Assembly: GCA_010015655.1 (NCBI GenBank)
Contig: ML976723.1
Span: 184,347 to 248,346 of the forward strand
Reading direction: 5' to 3'
DNA from: Bimuria novae-zelandiae CBS 107.79
Lineage: Eukaryota; Ascomycota; Dothideomycetes; Pleosporales; Didymosphaeriaceae
DNA length: 64,000 bases
The stretch's first letter is position 1, and every line of letters begins with the position of its first letter. Below, one piece after another: positions 45,235 through 56,708 of this stretch. Both the position numbers and the translations under genes were made by a program. A model generated the notes under the pieces. The model was not told the origin of the DNA and made no database searches. It saw nothing but the letters and a program-made list of their open reading frames with translations.

Positions 45235-46299
45235 ACGTCTCGTCGCACCTTCTCTTATTCATTTGACGTTCTAGATGTATACCCTTTTAGACTCGTGTCA
45301 CATGTACACCAGGTCGCACTTTCATATTGCATCTCTTCTCTTTGCATTGCCGGAGTCTGCGGACACGGCACAGCGCTTACATATGGCCTGGGTTTGACAC
45401 GTGGGTTTTGCGCATTTGGCTTTGATGGCGTTCATGGCGAGTGTTTGCTTTTCTGAATGAGGGATGCGAGGACGCGATGAATCATGGCAGGCGGATAGGA
45501 TAGGATGGGATAGGTTCTCTTGAATAGGATGGGTTCTCTTGGATAATGATGGAATCAAACTTGAAAACATTCGTGGGCTTCCATTGCTGGGTGTCGTTTG
45601 CGCTACCTCTCTTACCACAGTTCGCAGGGCTGACTTCCGCACATCCCCGAGAGCCGCGAACTGGGTTCCGGGTTTGGGCTTTGTGACAAGCCTCGCTCAG
45701 CTGAACTTCGCCCATGGTTTCTTCACTCCATCTAGTGTACGCCTCGAAATGTCTTGTCGTACTGTAGCCATGGTATTCGAGATTACCATGTGTACGCTCG
45801 TGTGTAATTCGCGGCTAGTAGACGATCGCTGTGTGAGTGGGTGATGACGTTTCGGACAAACCCGTCGGATGAACAGCAATGGCCTGGCTACATTACCGGC
45901 GGCGCGGCACATGGCGAAGCTCAACTGTCACTTTTGTCACCTCTGTCAGGGGGGCTCATAAGATATCCTGCTTTATTTTCAATACCTAGGTACTGGATGT
46001 ACCGCGGTACAACTCGCAAAAGCTATCGATAAGCTATTTACAGATCCGCTCACATCCGCGGTAATTAATCACTTCGCAAAGCGCAACATAGTCCTGCGGC
46101 ACTCCCCACGGGCGGAAATAAACAATCGCCTACGCTGCGCTGCATGCGCAACTGGTCGCATACGTCTGGCGAATCTGGACGAGGATACTGGGTGTGATTG
46201 GGCGTTTCGCGACGTCTCTAGCGGGTACAACGCATAACAACGTGGGCACCCGCACAATTCTTGGTCTGGGATGAAGCTTGACGAGTAAGAGTGACGCCA
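45235..46299. other. Intergenic region between RNR2 and the WD40 gene
   Basis: About 1.06 kb. Frames here are short and lack recognisable features. No element assigned. Confidence 0.55.
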
Positions 46300-49200
46300 A
46301 TGACCGACGTGCTCCCCAAGATCAGGGTAAACGACCCGCACGCGAGAGACGCAGGTTCTCTGGAGCGACAGGACACGGGCAAGTTCTCGGTGAAGGGTGA
46401 TGGTACGTCGCATGCGACTTCAGATGGATACAGACGCTTAGTGGAACGATGCTGATACTCGCTAACGCAGGCTCCCTCGCGAACGGCGGCAAGGTCACTA
46501 CCAAACTGCGAAATCCGGCGACGAGTCCGAGCTGGCAATCGAACGGAGAGTCGAAACCCGCAAAGGATGCGAACAATGAGAAGCAGGAGAGGCCCGCGAT
46601 AGACCCACTCTCGCAAGTATGTACTTGTTGGGACGGCAGTGAGCCATGCGCAAGGCTAACTGGACCATCAGCAAATCCTCCAGCGAACCAATACCACGTT
46701 GTCGGTACAGAAGCTCCGCCTGCAGAATGGCGATTCGACTGGTCAGTCGCCCACGAGCCCCCAGGATGCAGGGACGGATACGAAGTTGGCGAACGATACG
46801 AGTACGCGGGAGGTGAATGGCGGAGGAGTCAAGGCAGACAAAAAGTGAGCACGCCCTGCACACCTATACAAGCTGGCGAAGTACGCGGCCTCCACAAGAC
46901 CTCGCACATTCCCCATCCCAAAAGGGCAATAATGTAGTTTCGCAAGCGTCGCCCAATTGGTCGCCGTTCAGGCCAACATTCACGCTGCTCGTGTGGCGTG
47001 CGTAATGAGGCGGAGCACCTGCACCACTGAGGCTAACTCGCTAACGTCGCTCCAGGAAAGGCGTATCGTTCCTGTCTCGTTTTATAGGCAACAAAAAGAG
47101 AGGCACGCTCGATGGCACCGAAGACAATGACTCTCAAGCGGGCGATCGGGACCCTCGACCAGAGGGCATGGATGCGCAGCTCTTCTCCCACACCGTGGAC
47201 AACATGGGATTCAGCCCCAAGCACCCACAACCGCCTGCATACATCAAGATGAGGAGCAAGTACAAGAAAGAGAAGGAGTTTGATCGTGTTTTCCTCGCAC
47301 AAGAGTTGAGGACGAAGGTGGGGAAGAAGAGGTTGAGTATTGGACCGGGGAGTCCAGTCGCGCAATCCGGGAGTGCAGGCGTGCAGAATCCGATATGGGC
47401 AACCGAGTTCAGCAAAGATGGAAGATATCTGGCGGCGGGTGGGCAGGACAAGGTGGTGAGGGTTTGGGCGGTCATATCAACGGCAGAGGAGCGGCGGGCC
47501 CATGAGAACGATGAACATATATCCAGCGGGTCAGGCGAATCAAAACACTTGAGTGCCCCGGTTTTCCAGCAGCAGCCGTTCCGAGAGTACGCGGGCCATA
47601 CATCGACGATACTGGATTTGAGCTGGAGCAAGAATAACTTTCTGCTGTCCTCTTCCATGGACAAGACTGTGAGGTTGTGGCACATTAGTCGCAGCGAGAA
47701 CTTGTGCACATTCAAGCACAACGATTTCGTCCCGTCCATACAATTCCACCCACGCGACGATCGCTTCTTCCTTGCTGGCTCTCTGGACACCAAACTGCGG
47801 CTTTGGAGCATACCGGACAAGTCTGTCGCGTACACGGTGTCGGTACCTGATATGATCACTGCTGTTGCATTTACACCGGATGGCAAGACCTGCATAGCCG
47901 GCACACTGGGTGGTCTGTGCCTGTTCTACGACACGGAAGGGTTCAAGTGGCAGAGCCAGATCCATGTCAAGTCAACAAGAGGACAGAACGCCAAGGGAAG
48001 TAAGATCACGGGGATACAGGCCGTTTGCTGGCCACCTGGCAGCAGCACAGGTGATGTCAAGCTACTTGTGACTAGCAACGACTCCAGAGTACGAGTCTAC
48101 GGCTTCCGGGAAAAGAACCTAGAAATGAAATTCCGGGGTCACGAGAACAACTGCAGCCAGATCAGAGCTTCCTTCGCAGACGATACCGAGCACATCATCT
48201 GTGGCAGTGAGGACCGCAAGGCGTATATTTGGTCAACGAACGGATTTGAAGAGGAGAAGAGGAATCAGCGACCTATGGAGATGTTTGAGGCGCATGGGTC
48301 AATTACAACGTGTGCCACAATTGCGCCGCTCAAGACGAGACAGCTTCTTAGTGCCTCGGAAGATCCGATATTTGATCTTTGTAACCCGCCACCGGTTACA
48401 CTCGTCTCCCGCGAGACCTCAGTGAGTGGCTCGAAACCGCCCACCGAAGCAGGAGGATCCGTCCAGCCCACACCGACCGAGTCAAACTTCAGAAAAGTCG
48501 CTGAAAGCCCCGCATACATCGCCCGCTCAGCGCACACAGACGGCCACATCATCGTCACGGCCGACTACACGGGCGCCATAAAAGTCTACCGCCAGGACTG
48601 CGCGTACCACAAACGCGCCCGCCTAACTGACAACTGGGACGCCCTCTCCCGGCGCACCGGCTCGATCCGCCTCGGCCGCCCGAGTAGCATCGTCTCGACG
48701 CGCACGAGCAGAACTAGGAGAGACAGCACGTCCACCCAGCCCGCCAACGAACGCATCATGTCCTGGCAGCAGAACCTCTCTCACGGCGCCATAGATTCCC
48801 CGCGCCGCAGTATCGGCCGCAGCATCTCGCCGCGCAAGTCCAAGAGCCGGACTAGCATGGCGAGCACGCGGCCGAACGACTCCCCCGCGCTGGGCCCCAT
48901 GCCGACGCTCTCGGCCACTACCTCGGGCCGCACCGGTACGCCCAAGACGTCGCTGTCTATCGACCGCACGTCGACGAATCGCAGCATCGACGACGCGGCC
49001 ACGAAAACTCCTCCGTCACAGCAGAATAAAAAACTGGACGTGAAGCCTCGACCGGGGGTCGAGCGCGGGGTTTCAAATTTCGATCCTGTGAAGATGGTGG
49101 ATGAACGGCGGCTTGAGCCGAGCCTGGAGAATCCGGCGCATGTGTATAATGGGCAGAGCTGGGCGTTTTGGAATATGAAGTCCAAGCTACAGAATGCGCA

Positions 49201-49471
49201 GAAGAATGGGTTTCTCGCGCCCTCCCTAGGTACGGGGGACGAGCAGGACGCGGGAGAGAGACCAGAGTTGGGGGGTAGAGGCGAGAGACCAGAGTTGGGG
49301 GGTAGAGGCGAGAGCGTGGTGAGTGCGTTGAGCAGTGAGATTAGTAGGGAGGAGGTCGAGGAGAAGTGCAAGGCGTGTGGGGGGACGGATTTTAGGGTTA
49401 GGTGGAAGGGGGTGGGGGGGAATGAGGAGAGGAGGGTCGTTTGTGGGGGGTGTGGGAAGGCGGTGGAGTGA
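46300..49471 (+). CDS. WD40-repeat protein, WDR44/Dgr2-like
   Basis: Exons 46300-46402, 46471-46616, 46672-46844 and 47056-49471 join in phase to give 945 residues. The N-terminal part is disordered and includes DPLSQ|QILQRTNT across a splice. Before the propeller comes KKGVSFLSRFIGNKKRG, a motif shared with fungal WDR44-like proteins. WD repeats follow, for example WATEFSKDGRYLAAGGQDK, FREYAGHTSTILDLSWS and FLLSSSMDKTVRLWHI. The C-terminal third is Ser/Arg-rich and ends with a putative zinc ribbon (CKACGG...CGGCGK). WDR44 binds Rab11 in animals; yeast Dgr2 is poorly characterised. The role here is not clear. The third intron (211 nt) is longer than its neighbours. Confidence 0.9.
49256..49309 (+). 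repeat. 27-bp in-frame tandem duplication in the WD40 gene
   Basis: Two identical 27-bp copies (GAGAGACCAGAGTTGGGGGG...) lie at 49256-49282 and 49283-49309, coding for a repeated ERPELGGRG. This is a likely length polymorphism. Confidence 0.9.
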
Positions 49472-49784
49472 GCTTTGGATGGGAGGGGGTTGGATTTGGG
49501 TATGCTGGTGTAAGCGTTGGGGGAAGGGGTATACGAAGGGATGAGCACGATAGAGTTGTTTTGCATACGTAGCGCTGCGGTTTTAATTGAATAATATTAT
49601 GAGGCTATGTGGACGTCGAAGCTTTCAATGTCTGTCGTGAACTCCTTCTCCAATGCATAGTAGCGTCGGAGCTAGTGCACCTCGCTTAATCATCCCACCA
49701 CTCCGTATCTTATCCATCAACCCTTACCCAAACACCCCACGCCATAACCATCCACACCTTATATACATCCAATACCCTCACACA
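49472..49784. other. Short intergenic region
   Basis: 313 bp between the WD40 gene and the methyltransferase, with a pyrimidine/C-rich leader before 49785. Nothing else seen. Confidence 0.55.
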
Positions 49785-50843
49785 ATGGCGCCCCCAAAAC
49801 CCAGACCCCAGTCCAACCCCCCTAAAAAGACCCTTTCCAAGCCTTCCAAAGCAAAAGAATCACAAGACCTCGCCCCGTCCCCGCTCCCCTTCCCCCTCCA
49901 ACAACTCCTCCTCAACATCTTCCGCGACGCCTTCCACGAACGCCTAGCAGAAGGCATCAAGCCCCTGCTTCAAGAAATAAAAGGACACCTCTACAACCGC
50001 GATTTCGCCGCCGCGTTTGGCAAGCAGGAGTATCTGGAGGCGTATGCGCTGAGGTGGAGTCCGAGTCGCGCGTTGGGGTATTTGGATATTTTCTCCCGTC
50101 TGAAGGATGTGCTGGGGTTTTCTAACAGGGGAGAGAGAGAGAAGGGTGGTGGAAGATGGGAGGTGGTGTGTCTGGGTGGAGGGGCGGGCGCGGAGATCGT
50201 GGCACTAGGGGGGTTGATGAAAGTTTTGGCGCTGGGGAATGAGGGGTGTGCTGCGGGGATCAAAGTAAGAGCTGTGGATATCGCGGATTGGGCGAGCGTC
50301 ACGGCGAGGCTGAGAGAGGGCGTTGTAAACAAGCCGCCGTTGTCGAAGTACGCGTCTGCAGCCGCGCAGGCGGCGAATGAGGCGTTGACGTCCCCTGCAA
50401 GCTTCGCTGTGGGGTTCCACCAGCACGACGTACTGAACATGGATGCGGACGCGCTATCCGAGATCGTGGACAGCGCGAACCTTGTCACGCTAATGTTCAC
50501 GCTGAACGAACTATACACGACATCTCTCTCCCTCACGCAGAAGTTCCTGCTCAACCTAACGACGTGTTTAACCCCCGGAGTGCGTCTCCTCGTCGTGGAT
50601 AGTCCGGGGAGTTATTCAACCGTTAGTCTGAACGGCGCGGAGAAGAAGTATCCGATGCAGTGGCTGCTAGACCACACGCTGCTCAGCACAGGCGCGAAGG
50701 GCACCGAGGAGGCGAAGTGGGAGAAAGTGGAAGAGGAGGAGAGTAAGTGGTTTAGACTGGATGAGGGGTTGAGGTATCCGGTTGAGCTGGAGAATATGCG
50801 GTATCAGTTGCATTTATACCAGAGGTTGGGGGTGAGAGGTTAG
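49785..50843 (+). CDS. BMT6: 25S rRNA (uridine-N3)-methyltransferase, Bmt6-like
   Basis: A single exon encodes 352 residues. A basic N-terminus (MAPPKPRPQSNPPKKTLSK) is followed by a helical region (LLLNIFRDAFHERLAEGIKP) and the SAM-binding motif VVCLGGGAGAEIVALGG. Further motifs are the acidic RAVDIADW of the second strand, DSANLVTLMFTLNELY, and LLVVDSPGSYSTVSL. This order matches fungal Bmt6-type enzymes (formerly DUF3115), which methylate one uridine of 25S rRNA in the nucleolus. Distinction from Bmt5 rests on the GGGAGAE motif. The start at 49785 gives the family-like basic N-terminus, although the frame is open further upstream. Confidence 0.85.
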   Translation: MAPPKPRPQSNPPKKTLSKPSKAKESQDLAPSPLPFPLQQLLLNIFRDAFHERLAEGIKPLLQEIKGHLYNRDFAAAFGKQEYLEAYALRWSPSRALGYLDIFSRLKDVLGFSNRGEREKGGGRWEVVCLGGGAGAEIVALGGLMKVLALGNEGCAAGIKVRAVDIADWASVTARLREGVVNKPPLSKYASAAAQAANEALTSPASFAVGFHQHDVLNMDADALSEIVDSANLVTLMFTLNELYTTSLSLTQKFLLNLTTCLTPGVRLLVVDSPGSYSTVSLNGAEKKYPMQWLLDHTLLSTGAKGTEEAKWEKVEEEESKWFRLDEGLRYPVELENMRYQLHLYQRLGVRG

Positions 50844-51107
50844 CTACGATTCTGAAAATATATGTGAAAGAAGCGTAGTGTAGTTTAAAAAAAATGCGCG
50901 GGAGTTATGGGATGAGAGCTTGTACCCGGGACGTTTTATTAACGGCATGGCACGGGAGGAAAATAGGAGCTTGTGGTATGGCGACACATTCCTCGCACAG
51001 TATAACCTCACCCCATCATCTATATAAACATCCACATTACCCAACACCAAACCCTGTCCAAGTACTATATTTCTCTCATCGCCTACCGCTCGGCGTCTAT
51101 CATCTCG

Positions 51108-51138
<31 letters not shown>

Positions 51139-51489
51139 TTATAATATCCGCACTATGTGTCTCTCCGACCGAGCTCGTCTTACGCAATACCTCCCCCGCC
51201 CCACACCTCGCTCTGGTCAAGCCACCACAGCATCCTCCCAAGGAAAAACTCCCGCGTAGAATACAGCGGTGGTATATCCGGGGCGAAGATCCTCGCGTGA
51301 GCGGTAAGCCACACATTCGCTACAGAGAAGGGGTGGGCGAGGGTGTTAACGGTTGGATATGGGGGTGTTTGGGAGCGCCGAGGGTAGGGATGTGTAAGTG
51401 GGTTCGGCAAAGCTGAGTAAGGGGAAGGGGGGGGGGAGAAGGATGGGAAGGCGGTAGAGGAAGGGAGAAGGGTGGAGGGGCAGTAGCTA
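50844..51489. other. Intergenic region before the second transposon island
   Basis: About 650 bp of normal composition, with a C31 run and a G/A-rich stretch at 51360-51480. No gene seen. Confidence 0.55.
51108..51138. repeat. Homopolymer run of 31 C
   Basis: An unbroken tract of 31 C (G-rich on the other strand). It could fold as a G-quadruplex/i-motif, or reflect an assembly or sequencing problem. Confidence 0.95.
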
Positions 51490-52189
51490 AGTGTCAGGTA
51501 CCATTTGGGCCTAGTTATGTACGGGCCTAAGTGAGGCTAGCTAAGGATCTAGCCCCTTAGTCTTTACTAGCCTATATTGGTATATATACTATTTACCTAG
51601 GATCTACTCTATGTTACAGAGTATTATCCTATACCTTTTGCTAGGTTGGAGTAGTGGTAAATAGTACGTCATATTAAGGCACTTTATTAAGTATATAGTA
51701 GAGCGTAGGGTAGGCGCGCGCCAGCTACTCATACTTAATAGCTATAAGAGCTATAATTTACTTAAATTTTAGTTAATTTGCAAGGAAAATAATACCTTTA
51801 CTCTTTATATATTAGTATAGTTATTAAATTTTTTTATAGCTACTTAATATTAGCTACTTTTCGCCGTTAAAGCGCGCGTATAGCCACTAGATTAAGAGCC
51901 TAATACGCGACTATATTAATTATATTATAAAACTAGAGTTCTTACTAGTCTTTTACATAGCTTATAAGTAATTAATTATAAAGGATAATATCTAGGCTAG
52001 CTTTTACGGCGCTAGTCTAGCCCTACACGACATAGAGATAGTAATATTAAAGCTTAATATAAGGCTTTATATACTAACGCCGCCTGCGCTATAGATTACT
52101 CTATAAAAAAAATAACACGCGTAAGATAAAGGCTTAATTAATATTAATTTATAATAGGATTTATAGCTATTAAAGCTCATTACCTACTT

Positions 52190-52600
52190 TTATTATTATA
52201 GTGTATAACGCTACGCTTATGCGTGAGCGGATTACAGGGCTTAAGAAGGCTAATAAGGCCGCTATAAAACGTTAAAAGCAAAAAAAGACGTGGATATGAT
52301 AGTATAGCACCTTAATAAAGGTAAAGGCAGAGGAAATTATTACTTAAAAACACGTTAAGAAGTAGTAAGATAGGGAAATACGTTAAGGTAGGACGCGATT
52401 AGTCACTAATTAGTAGGCTTTAACACGCTATAGCTACTATAAAAAGACTAGTTATTACTCGCAAATATTTAAAATAGATACTATTTAATTTATAATACTA
52501 ATTTTATTTTATTATCTTATTATGTTATTAAGATAGGTTACTGTAAAGGTATAAGAAGTTAGTGGGGTGGATGACTCACTTATATGGGCGGCTCGCTCAT
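52190..52600 (+). pseudogene. pogo/Fot1-like transposase C-terminal remnant
   Basis: Reading the plus strand from about 52230 gives ERITGLKKANKAA, then a basic KQKKTW segment, a KVKAEEII segment and finally a degraded zinc-knuckle-like end (RYSYYKKTSYYSQIFKID), in which expected Cys codons appear as Tyr, a G-to-A change. These are features of the C-terminal tail of Fot1/pogo transposases. Stops interrupt it several times. A GC-richer piece at 52556-52600 (GTGGGGTGGATGACTCAC) may be the terminal repeat. The other end was not found. Confidence 0.55.
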
Positions 52601-55054
52601 TAAATACGTTAAATATTTTATATCTAACGCTAATAACAGTGTTACGCTGAATATTAACCTTATAAACAATAAAATATATAGTAATAAGAATAATAAAGAG
52701 GTAGTACACTAAGTATAACTCTTTAATAATAAAAATTATTTGTCTTAGCACTACACCAGCATGCTAGAAACGTTTAATAAAAGAGAGTATACTTAGGGGT
52801 ACTATAAGGAGAGTACAAGTAGTTTACTAAATTATATTTAAAACTACTAGAACTAGTAAGTTATATATTTTACTCTTAAGACTAAGAAATGCAACAGTAA
52901 CACAAGATAGATACTAGACCTATTTAAGAAGAATAGACCTTTACTCTTATATAACTATGTCTATTTATACCCTATATACCTTCTTTAACTAGCTACCTAT
53001 TTAGCGTTAAGGAAAGAGAGGTTAAATATATTAAAATATTAAGTTTACTAGCTCTCTTAGGACGTACTAGAAACTATACCACCTTATATATAAAAGAGTA
53101 ATAAATCTTAAGCTAAATAAACAAATAAACTAAAATATACATAAGGTCTGTCCTACGTTCTAGTATATACTTTTTTTAAACTATAGCACGTTTAAGCTTA
53201 TTATATGTGCTATTAAAGCTAGCTATAAAGCATGGCTAAAAGAAGATAGGCCGAGATAAGGCCTATATATACGTAGAGAATATTATTCGGGTCCTAGAGA
53301 TAAATTATATAATAACTAAAAAGCAATATTCCTACGGACGCTATTAGATATAAACCTAAGTCTATCTATAACTTAGCGGTTTTATAGTAAATTAGTCAAG
53401 CCTTACTTAGTCTTTACTATTAGTATATTTAGGCTACGCAGCTCCGGGATCTAGAGGACGGTCCTTATTAAATATTACTCAAACTAATATTTAAGTTTAT
53501 AAAAGAGTTTCCTAGGATTAAAGATATGTAAGTTTTTTTTTAAATCTATTTATCTTATAAAAGTACTAATAATTTAGTAAGGAATACCTTCCCTATTCCT
53601 AAAGTTTTTTATAATAAAACTATTATCGTTACCCCTTATGACTTTCTACTTAAGATGCTTTTCTATAGTAGGGCATTTACTATGTATAATCTAATATTTT
53701 TAAAAGAACTAAGTAAAGTGTTTATCTCTCTAGAGTATAATAAGCTTCTATTATACGCTAATAAAAAACTAAATAATATTTCTATTTACTTTAAAGTAAA
53801 AAGAACTTTAAAAGGTTAAGTTATCTTTAAGAATAAATGTCTTCTAGACTCTACGTTATGGCCTTAAATTAAAACTATTAAGGAAATTATAGATGTTGTA
53901 CAAGTTACCCGACCCTATTTACTATACTATGCTAGAGGTAAGACATTTAATAAAAATAGTAATATCAGTCCTAGATTCTAGTCCTAGTAAATTGAGAACT
54001 AATATGTATATATATATATAGTCAACGTTAGCGAGGCTATATAAAACCTAATAATAAAACATTATAATATATACACGTTCTTAAAATACTACTTATCGTG
54101 ACGTACTATACTAAATATACAGACAATGTTGCAAGGAAGATAGTCCTAAATCACGTTAATATAATTATATTAAGCCCTTTGGGGTAGCTAGTGTAAGGGG
54201 CTGGGTGATTAAGGAGTCAAAGGTGCTAGAAAAATATTTATAAATTTAATATAAAGTCTAAAGTAAAGCTTTAAGCGTTAAACTTATATATTTAGGATTT
54301 GTATAACTAAGAGTTAAAGATCTAAGGCAATAACTAGGAGTAGCCTATTATATACCTCCTTTTTCTTTATTAGGGATAGAGAAAAATCTCCGCATCTTAT
54401 CTTACTATATAGCTTCGTGGTTATTTTGTTATTTACTTATAATCCTCTTACTATTATAAACTTCTTACTAGTTCTATTCTTGCGTATCTAATTTTATATT
54501 CTTACTATAAGTAGTTACTATAGTAGTGTGTTCGCGCTAGTGCGTTTACTTATTATTATATATATAAAATTACTTTTTGCCTAGCTTCTAAACTATACTT
54601 TTTTATACTTTCCTTTTTCTTATTTTAACTTCGTGAACTATAATATCTTACTCTGAGCCTAGTCTTTTCTAATTTTATAATCTAATTTTATTTTATTTTA
54701 ATAAGATAACTAGCCCTTTACGTAATACTTGCGTAGTAAAAACTTTTAAGTATTAAAGGGTTACTATTAATTTTAATAATAAAATAAAAGAAGCCTTATC
54801 CTTGTCGCGATTACTTAGTAACTAACTTAAGAAAACTAAGTTTTTTAAAAATAAAGCTATTATTTTTAACGCTCGCGTAATCCTCTTTAGCTAGCTTATT
54901 AAGAAGTTTAGTCCTTTTAAAGTTTAGGAAATAAGTATTAAACTTTCTTTTATATATTTTTTTACTTTTTTTTTCTTTTTTACTTGCCTTTTTACTCTTT
55001 AAACCTTTTTTTTTGTTTTTTATTAGCCTAAGTGTGCGCACTCGCCAATCTAAT

Positions 55055-55255
55055 TGTAAGGTACTGTATAGTAGGCAATTCGGATCAGGGTAAACGTGTA
55101 TATTAGACAAATCCTTGCAGGATGTCGAAGGGTCTATAGAGACATATATAGACTAGGGCACGTGACTGAGCCGGGGGTGCTCCAAAGGTGGCCCGAGGGA
55201 GATCCGGAGGATCTCCGAGGGTCGCCTTTTGTGGAGGTCAAGAATGTCCCTGACA
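55055..55255 (-). repeat. LTR-like sequence, little affected by RIP
   Basis: On the minus strand it runs from TGTCAGGGACATTCTTGACC to GTACCTTACA (TG...CA, 201 bp). It is followed by ATTAGATTGGCGAGTGCG, which resembles the start of a Gypsy internal region. Its GC content is higher than its surroundings. No second copy was found in the window. Confidence 0.45.
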
Positions 55256-56708
55256 CTAATAAACTTAGCTCTTAAGGCCTAATCTTACTATGCGCGATAA
55301 TTAAGCGCTAGTATATTAATTATATTACTTATAAATGCGTTTATTAGTAGGTGTTAGCGGGCAAGACAGTGTTCTATAAAGAGTACTATACCTATAAGCT
55401 TATTAGCTATACTAGATAAGTATACTTTACTCTAACTTATTTTAAATAACTTTAGGGTGTGCTCTATTAACTTCTGTTCCTACTTAAATTTAGCCTGCCC
55501 TTAATAAAGTTAGCTCTAAAAAATTTACTAATATTATAGTTATTAGTATAGGCTATCTTAGACAGAAGGTTTTTTAAAAAGTAGCTAAAAGTAAAAGGTC
55601 TTTTTTATTCACTTTAATACGTTTTATTCTACCTATAAGGTTATTATTATTAAATAATATACTTCTTTTACGAGTAAGACTATTATTACTTTGGGCCCTA
55701 TTACTTTTTCTTTTAAAACTATTTAGCTCTTAGAGCGTATTACTATTATAGTTAAAAAAAGTTTTAACCTTTTTTAAGTCTATACTACTAGTTATAAAGC
55801 ATTTTATTAAGAGTGTAAGAATCCTTTTATAAGTTCTTTTAAATACTAAAGCTATCTTTAAAACGAATATTATATAGTCCTTTAGCAATTTTATAGTAGT
55901 AAATAAAGGTATTATAATAAATAGTTTTTAGGTAATAGATATTGTCCTTACAGGGAACTAATATACCTACTTAAGCCTACTAGGGCTTACGCCAGCGGCT
56001 TTAAGCTATTATAATTAAGGAACACCTAAGTAAGGAGGATAATAGCTTCCTTAACTTTAATAGTATATTAGATAGGGGAGAAGAAAACTTAAATATTATT
56101 AAAAAGAGTTTTACTATTCTTTTAATAACTAAAAATACCCCCTTTACATAGTTCCTTTCTTTTTTTTTTCTTTTTAGTTTACTTCTAAGACTTTCTTTTT
56201 CTGTAAAGGTTATCCTTTACTATTATAAGAAATAATTAGTTCCCTTATTATCCTTAGTAGTTTTAAAGGTTTTTTAAGTTACTTTTTTAACATTTCTTCT
56301 TAACTTTTTTTCTTAGGTAAATAAGATTACCTATACCTCCTTTTAGCCTAATTCTTAGTCTTACCTAATACTTAATTTTATCCCTTAATTATATTTTTTC
56401 TGTCCGTATTTTAAATACTTTTTAACTAGCTAGATTTCTTAGCTTAGTAAGACAGACATTATTAAAGCCTCCTTTAGGCCATAATAAAAGCTAATTTAGG
56501 GGATATTGCGATAGAATCTTATTAAGAGTTTTTTATTATAATTTTAATATAGCTTAGTAAACTTCACTTAATAATCTAATATAGTAGCTTAGTTAAGATT
56601 CTTATAAAGTTCCTAAGTTCTTTAAGGATAGTTTTCTTGCTATACTAAGTATTCTACTTTTTTACCTTTATAAGACTAGCGTTTTTTATATATATTAATT
56701 ATACTATA

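Noticed and set aside
54811..55110. 99-codon Lys-rich frame in the AT-rich island
   Set aside because: Low-complexity Lys/Ser tract in RIPed DNA that starts inside an LTR-like sequence. At best a gag remnant.
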